NCBI GenBank assembly: GCA_013813755.1
Contig: JACCRD010000013.1
Coordinates: forward strand, 1 to 9,237
DNA length: 9,237 nt
From: Acidobacteriota bacterium
Lineage (GTDB): Bacteria; Acidobacteriota; Blastocatellia; Pyrinomonadales; Pyrinomonadaceae
Direction: 5' to 3'
Positions 5,727-9,237 of this stretch are shown here, piece by piece. How positions within the stretch are numbered: the stretch's first letter is position 1; each line of letters begins with the position of its first letter. The notes under the pieces are model-generated. The model was not told the origin of the DNA and did no database searches. It was given only the letters and a program-made list of their open reading frames with translations. The translations under genes were made by a program, and so were the position numbers.

Positions 5727-6611
5727 CTAACTTCCGAGAACAGCCAAAGATTTATTTACGGCAAATTCAGCGTCGGAATGATCAAAAATCGCGTCGAGTT
5801 CTTTTTCAACACTGCCGTGTCCGAGCGGAATTTGTTTGAGCAGCGGCGCGAAAGTTTCAAAATCGTAAAGCTCATTATCGAGCAGATGCGAACCGGTCAC
5901 ATTTGTTAGAGCCGTCATCATTGACGAGCGTACATTTGGGATTTCTTTCGCCAATTCGTTGATCAATTTTTTTATGCGAGCGCGTTTCAGGTTCGGCTGC
6001 GAGCCGCACAAATTACACGGAATAATCGGAAATTGTTTTTCTTCGGAGAATTTTACAATCTCTTTTTCCTGACAATAGACAAGCGGACGAATAACTGTAT
6101 TACGTCCGTCATCAGAACGCAGAATCGGCGGCATCGCTTTTAATTGTCCGACGTAGAAAAGATTAAGCAGAAACGTGGCGATAACGTCATCGGCGTGATG
6201 ACCGAGCGCGATTTTTGTACAGTTTTCCTGAACCGCCGTGTTATATAAAATTCCGCGGCGAAGGCGCGAGCAGACCGAACAAAAAGTTTTGCCTTCGGGA
6301 ACAAGCCTTGTGACAATTGAATACGTGTCTTCTTCGACAATTTTGTATTCAACGCCGACGCTTTTAAGATATGCTGGTAAAACTTCTTCGGGAAATCCAG
6401 GCTGTTTCTGATCAAGATTAACGGCGAGAATTTCAAATTTAACGGGCGCGCGTTTCTGCACGTCGAGCAGCAAATCGAGCATCGTATAACTGTCCTTTCC
6501 GCCCGAAACGCAGACCATCACTTTGTCGCCTTCTTCGATCATCGAAAAATCGCGGATGGCTTCGCCCATTTTTTTGAGAAGTTTTGTTTTCGTTTTACTT
6601 TCTACGAACAA
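5727..6611 (-). CDS. ttcA: tRNA 2-thiocytidine biosynthesis protein TtcA
   Basis: A 294-residue TtcA, the iron-sulfur, ATP-dependent enzyme that thiolates cytidine 32 of certain tRNAs to give 2-thiocytidine. The PP-loop SGGKDS is at residues 36-41, the cysteine pair CSVC at 111-114 inside the TtcA block FCSVCSRLRRGILY, and GHHADD at 137-142. The second cysteine pair is CNLC (199-202) within IPCNLCGSQPNLKR. Cys111, Cys114 and Cys202 correspond to the three cysteines known to hold the [4Fe-4S] cluster in the E. coli protein, so the enzyme looks fully competent. Length is close to the E. coli protein (about 310). The start is TTG at 6609-6611, chosen because a strong GGAGGA lies nine bases upstream and the family N-terminal helix is then complete; the next in-frame ATG is 14 residues in. 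It is a single-gene unit with its own terminator, divergent from the bactofilin gene. Confidence 0.95.
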   Translation of the reverse strand: MFVESKTKTKLLKKMGEAIRDFSMIEEGDKVMVCVSGGKDSYTMLDLLLDVQKRAPVKFEILAVNLDQKQPGFPEEVLPAYLKSVGVEYKIVEEDTYSIVTRLVPEGKTFCSVCSRLRRGILYNTAVQENCTKIALGHHADDVIATFLLNLFYVGQLKAMPPILRSDDGRNTVIRPLVYCQEKEIVKFSEEKQFPIIPCNLCGSQPNLKRARIKKLINELAKEIPNVRSSMMTALTNVTGSHLLDNELYDFETFAPLLKQIPLGHGSVEKELDAIFDHSDAEFAVNKSLAVLGS

Positions 6612-6620
6612 TTTGCGGAA

Positions 6621-6626
6621 TCCTCC
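6621..6626 (-). promoter_or_regulatory. Shine-Dalgarno site fixing the TTG start of ttcA
   Basis: GGAGGA on the minus strand, nine bases before TTG 6609-6611. It is one of the best ribosome sites in the window and supports the non-ATG start. Confidence 0.8.
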
Positions 6627-6673
6627 AAAACTAAAAGTTTGACACGCGTCGACGGAAATAACAACTGCCGAAA

Positions 6674-6691
6674 AATAACTAGACAGTTATT
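6674..6691. repeat. Inverted repeat in the ttcA leader
   Basis: AATAACT (6674-6680) and AGTTATT (6685-6691) are perfect complements with a four-base gap, AGAC. It falls in the region likely transcribed ahead of ttcA and might be an operator or a short leader stem. Confidence 0.5.
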
Positions 6692-6704
6692 GAAAAACTC
6701 ATCT

Positions 6705-6733
6705 ATGATAAACACATTTAAGTTATCTGAAAA
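6705..6733 (-). promoter_or_regulatory. Candidate ttcA promoter
   Basis: On the minus strand TTTTCA (6728-6733, four of six) and TATCAT (6705-6710, five of six) are 17 bases apart. Transcription would begin near 6698, giving a leader of about 87 bases. The -35 abuts the palindrome at 6734-6745. Confidence 0.35.
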
Positions 6734-6745
6734 TTTACCGGTAAA
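6734..6745. promoter_or_regulatory. 12-bp palindrome, possible operator
   Basis: TTTACCGGTAAA is a perfect palindrome in the divergent ttcA/bactofilin control region, touching the candidate ttcA -35 and about 45 bases upstream of the candidate bactofilin -35. Its size and symmetry suit a dimeric regulator, but no regulator gene is nearby and no second copy is present in this spacer. Confidence 0.4.
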
Positions 6746-6788
6746 GATGTTTGTCCAAACAAAGTAAGATAAACTTACGGCTTGACGC

Positions 6789-6818
6789 TTGAGATCAGGA
6801 AACTTTCATTTATTTAAT
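6789..6818 (+). promoter_or_regulatory. Candidate bactofilin promoter
   Basis: TTGAGA (6789-6794, five of six) and TTTAAT (6813-6818, five of six) are 18 bases apart. Transcription would start near 6825, leaving a 40-base leader that contains GGAGG at 6852-6856. A second -35-like TTGACG at 6782-6787 overlaps this region but has a poorer -10 partner. Confidence 0.5.
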
Positions 6819-6864
6819 TTTTCAAGCACACGTAAAACTACAAATTACAGCGGAGGCATTAAAA

Positions 6865-7530
6865 ATGATTAGAATGGGAAGAAGTTCCAGAGGGGAACAA
6901 TCAAACGAGGCGGAAAACTCACAGCTTGATCAGCAGCAGCAACAGCAGCGCTCGTCAAATTTAGGTTCTTTGAATCCGTCTGTCGTCAGCGGTCAAACCA
7001 CTTCGCGCGGCGCTATTTCGGAAAGCGAACTGATAGCGCGCGACATTAAGGAAGGTCGCCTCAGCGGTTACGTCGGCAGCGGAACGGTTCTGACCGGTGA
7101 GACAAATTTTCAGTCGATGCTGCGCGTTGACGGACATCTGACGGGGCGCGTAACGTCTGAAGACGGAACTTTGATTGTCGGTTCAAGCGGACAGATTGAC
7201 GCTAATGTAATGGTTGCCGCGGCAGTTATCAACGGGACAATTAACGGTGATGTGATTGCGACTGAGAGGGTAGAACTCGGACGTATGGCACACATTATGG
7301 GAAATATTTATTCGCCGCGACTGGCAGTTGAAGACGGAGCGCTTTTTGAAGGCGTATGCAGTATGATTAAAGCGCGGGAGGCAATTCAAAAGCGCTACAA
7401 TGACGCTCAGGCGCAAACTGCAGAAAGCGAGCTGACATCGCTTGACAGTGATGAAGCAAATGAAACTGTCAATTATATTGAAACCCGCGATGAAGAAAAC
7501 GAAGTGCCGACCGAAATAGCCAGTCGGTAG
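6865..7530 (+). CDS. Bactofilin family cytoskeletal protein
   Basis: A 221-residue bactofilin (formerly DUF583; CcmA/BacA-like). Bactofilins polymerise without nucleotide into filaments near the inner membrane and organise cell shape or polar complexes. The core at about residues 70-168 shows the short repeating turns of a right-handed beta-helix: GTVLTGETNF, LRVDGHLTGRV, LIVGSSGQIDANV, VINGTINGDV, VELGRMAHIMGNI, LAVEDGALFEGV. Outside it, the N-terminal 50 residues are polar and disordered with six consecutive glutamines (23-28), and the C-terminal 40 residues are strongly acidic. Both ends are longer than in minimal bactofilins of about 110-160 residues and are likely flexible interaction arms. 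GGAGG at 6852-6856, eight bases before ATG, fixes the start. It converges on the DUF2256 gene with only 45 bases between the stops; I see no strong terminator there, only a weak four-base stem and seven T at 7562-7568. Confidence 0.93.
   Translation: MIRMGRSSRGEQSNEAENSQLDQQQQQQRSSNLGSLNPSVVSGQTTSRGAISESELIARDIKEGRLSGYVGSGTVLTGETNFQSMLRVDGHLTGRVTSEDGTLIVGSSGQIDANVMVAAAVINGTINGDVIATERVELGRMAHIMGNIYSPRLAVEDGALFEGVCSMIKAREAIQKRYNDAQAQTAESELTSLDSDEANETVNYIETRDEENEVPTEIASR
6931..6948 (+). repeat. CAG/CAA trinucleotide run coding for six Gln
   Basis: Six in-frame glutamine codons, five CAG and one CAA, within the disordered N-terminal arm of the bactofilin. A triplet run of this kind can change length without breaking the frame. 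Confidence 0.75.
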
Positions 7531-7575
7531 AACACGTTCGAGAACAGAGCCAAAAGCGAAATTTTTTTCCGTTGC

Positions 7576-7746
7576 TCAGGCACAATTTTTATTTCGACGG
7601 CAGCGCTCCGAACAAAATTTTACCTGTTTCCAGGTTTTCGCCCAGCGTTTACGCCAGAGCATTTCTCTGCCGCACTGCGCACAAATTTTGGCGGGTAAGT
7701 TTGATTTAGTAAATTTTTGTGGCTTTTCCTCTTTTTCTCGCGGCAT
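7576..7746 (-). CDS. DUF2256 zinc-ribbon-like small protein
   Basis: A 56-residue protein belonging to DUF2256. It has two cysteine pairs, CAQC (22-25) and CSERC (45-49), around the family signature LWRKRWAKTWKQVKFC (30-45), so a single structural zinc site is expected. The N-terminal 17 residues are lysine-rich and the C-terminus is short and basic. DUF2256 has no established function; in other genomes it is often seen near DNA photolyase/cryptochrome-type genes, but none is in this window. The start ATG 7744-7746 lies only 12 bases from the start codon of the divergent transferase gene, so each promoter must lie within the other's coding region. No clear ribosome site is visible. Its short length makes it easy to miss in automated annotation, but the match to the family pattern is strong. 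Confidence 0.88.
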   Translation of the reverse strand: MPREKEEKPQKFTKSNLPAKICAQCGREMLWRKRWAKTWKQVKFCSERCRRNKNCA

Positions 7747-7758
7747 CTTTTTTGAATA

Positions 7759-8424
7759 ATGTTTGACAATAAAACATTTTTTATCAACGAAGAGTTTTAT
7801 CTTTCAGAAGCGTTGCCACGTGAAATGGATGCGTTTTGGGCAAACGGCTGGCGACACTTCGGAGAAAACTTTTTTCGTTATAATTTAGCGTTTTATGAAA
7901 AAGAAATCTGCGCGGTTTTGCCGCTCAGAATACGTCTTTCAAACTTTACTCTGTCAAAAAGTCAACGCCGAATTTTGAAGAAAAATCAGGACTTGCAAAC
8001 AATGATTCGTCCCGCTGAAATAACGCCGGAAAAGAAAATTCTTTTTAAGCAGCATAAACAACGTTTTAAGCGCGGCGTTCCCGATTCGATTTACGATTTT
8101 CTTTCATTCGATGCTGCACACGCACCCTGCGAAGTGTTGGAAGTCTGTGTTTATGCGCGTGAAAAGTTGCTTGCCGTCAGTTTTTTTGCCATCGGAGAAA
8201 TTTCGATCTCAAGCATTTATGCAATGTTTGCACTGGAAGAATCACCGCGCAGTCTCGGAATTTTTACAATTCTTTTGGAAATTGACTTTGCTCAAAAACA
8301 CCAAAAAAAGTTTTATTATCAAGGTTACGCTTACACCGGAAATTCTTTTTACGATTATAAAAAACGCTTTGCCGCGCTTGAACAATTCAATTGGAACGGA
8401 CAATGGCAAGATTTTCAATCGTGA
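7759..8424 (+). CDS. Arginyl-tRNA--protein transferase-like (ATE C-terminal domain only)
   Basis: A 221-residue protein with the C-terminal catalytic domain of arginyl/leucyl-tRNA-protein transferases (ATE1/Bpt), a GNAT-like fold that moves an amino acid from tRNA to the N-terminus of a protein, marking it for degradation. Visible blocks: GWRHFGENFFRYN (30-42), LRIRLSNFTLSKSQRRILKKN (56-76), VPDSIYDFLS (107-116), EVCVYAREKLLAVSFF (128-143), SLGIFTILLEI (165-175), and YYQGYAYTGNSFYDYKKRF (186-204). The usual N-terminal domain with its CxxC/CC iron-sulfur or redox cysteines is missing; the three cysteines here (51, 124, 130) are scattered. Similar short proteins occur in acidobacteria, so this looks like a natural form rather than a truncation. 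Real arginyl transfer is unproven. ATG 7759 has no clear ribosome site. A secreted glycosidase-like gene follows 71 bases downstream and may be co-transcribed. Confidence 0.85.
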   Translation: MFDNKTFFINEEFYLSEALPREMDAFWANGWRHFGENFFRYNLAFYEKEICAVLPLRIRLSNFTLSKSQRRILKKNQDLQTMIRPAEITPEKKILFKQHKQRFKRGVPDSIYDFLSFDAAHAPCEVLEVCVYAREKLLAVSFFAIGEISISSIYAMFALEESPRSLGIFTILLEIDFAQKHQKKFYYQGYAYTGNSFYDYKKRFAALEQFNWNGQWQDFQS

Positions 8425-8495
8425 TCTTTTACCGATTGTAATGCAAAGCTAAAAGCCAAAAAATCCTGCGCAGTCAGCGGAAATCAAAAATTCCT

Positions 8496-9237
8496 ATGAA
8501 AAAAATATTTATCGGCGCTCATCTGTGTTTGATTTTGCTGTCTGTTTCAATTTTCGCGCAGGAATTTAGGACAGTCCAAGACGGCATCGAACACGCGAAT
8601 TTTACAAAACAGATAAAATCGCAGGACGGCAAAACTGAGCCAAGTGTCGTTAATCTTTTACGGCTTGATTTAACAAAAGTTCGGCTCGATGTCGTTCACG
8701 CGATGGACGCGGCGATCGGACTTGAAACAACTTCTTCGATTGCCGCGCGGCACGGTGCGATTGCCGCCATTAACGCCGGATTTTTTAGATTAGACAAAAG
8801 CATTTTCGCCGGTGACGCGGCGGGCATTTTGCAGATTGACGGAAAACTTTTGAGTGAAAGCTACGCCGGACGTATCGCGCTTATAATCAGTAACGAAAAA
8901 AACAAAACCGAAATCCACTTCTCCAAACAAAATAGAGTTCAGGCTTTAAGAGTCGGAAATTACGATTGGGATGCTTCAGGCATCAATCGTGAACGCAAAA
9001 CGGACGAGCTGATTTTGTACACGCCGGAATTTCATCGCACAACGCTGACCGACAAAAACGGTCTTGAGGTTATTGTCGAAAATAAAAAAATCGTTTGGAT
9101 AGCGGACGGGAAAGGAAGTCATTTGATTCCCGGAAACGGTTTCGTTTTATCGGCAAGCGGCAAGGCTCGTGAAAAATTGCTCGGACAAATAAAGATTGGA
9201 GAAACCGTTTCGGTCGGCACTCGGCTTTACCCCGTTA
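8496..9237 (+). CDS. Phosphodiester glycosidase family protein (NAGPA-like), cut at right edge
   Basis: The open frame runs from ATG 8496 through the end of the window, 247 codons with no stop, so the C-terminus is unseen. Residues 1-22 form a signal peptide: KK, a hydrophobic core and a type I cleavage site after SIFA, hence export beyond the inner membrane. The mature part matches the phosphodiester glycosidase domain (PF09992), named after the human N-acetylglucosamine-1-phosphodiester alpha-N-acetylglucosaminidase. Visible marks are AAINAGFF (about 90-97), GDAAGILQIDGKLLSES (105-121) and a later IPGNGFVLSASGKAREKL block (about 212-229). The bacterial members are thought to act on envelope phosphodiester-linked sugars; no substrate can be read here. 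The ribosome site is weak (GGAA near 8479). It follows the transferase gene by 71 bases with no terminator between them. Confidence 0.88.
   Translation, partial: MKKIFIGAHLCLILLSVSIFAQEFRTVQDGIEHANFTKQIKSQDGKTEPSVVNLLRLDLTKVRLDVVHAMDAAIGLETTSSIAARHGAIAAINAGFFRLDKSIFAGDAAGILQIDGKLLSESYAGRIALIISNEKNKTEIHFSKQNRVQALRVGNYDWDASGINRERKTDELILYTPEFHRTTLTDKNGLEVIVENKKIVWIADGKGSHLIPGNGFVLSASGKAREKLLGQIKIGETVSVGTRLYPV

Overview
The window holds nine protein-coding genes, eight complete and one cut by the right edge, with AT-rich spacers and no rRNA, tRNA, CRISPR array or insertion sequence that I can see. Protein likeness points to an acidobacterium with a moderate-to-low GC genome, probably of the Blastocatellia/Pyrinomonadaceae kind. 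The basis is the mix of a Tat-exported DUF1501 protein, a PspA operon, an ATP-grasp protein with a lysine-rich tail, an Uma2 protein, TtcA, a bactofilin, DUF2256 and a short arginyltransferase-like protein. This placement is an inference from remembered family likeness, not from a search.

Layout, left to right. 92-1351 (+) is a DUF1501 protein ending at a clear intrinsic terminator. 1352-1844 is a 493-base spacer with a long bulged hairpin and two candidate promoters for pspA. 1845-3506 (+) is a two-gene unit: pspA and an unrecognised membrane protein with a long helical cytoplasmic part. A perfect 18-bp hairpin closes it. 3743-4813 (+) is an ATP-grasp enzyme with a histone-H1-like tail. It converges on an Uma2-family protein (4943-5515, -), with a 26-bp palindrome and a long hairpin between the two stop codons. 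5727-6611 (-) is ttcA, a tRNA 2-thiolation enzyme with a TTG start, followed by its own terminator. A 253-base divergent control region with several inverted repeats separates ttcA from a bactofilin (6865-7530, +).

Beyond the bactofilin, a 56-residue DUF2256 zinc-ribbon-like protein (7576-7746, -) lies head-to-head with an arginyl-tRNA-protein-transferase-like gene (7759-8424, +), only 12 bases between start codons. The transferase is followed by a secreted phosphodiester glycosidase (NAGPA-like) gene that runs off the right edge.

There is no obvious single multi-gene pathway. The two clearest functional pairs are PspA with its membrane partner (envelope stress) and the transferase/glycosidase co-directional pair. 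The most noteworthy items are the unknown PspA partner, the lysine-rich tail on the ATP-grasp protein, the arginyltransferase fold without its usual N-terminal cysteine domain, the near-leaderless promoter of the Uma2 gene, and several strong hairpins in the spacers. I did not find a convincing undescribed defence or mobile system.
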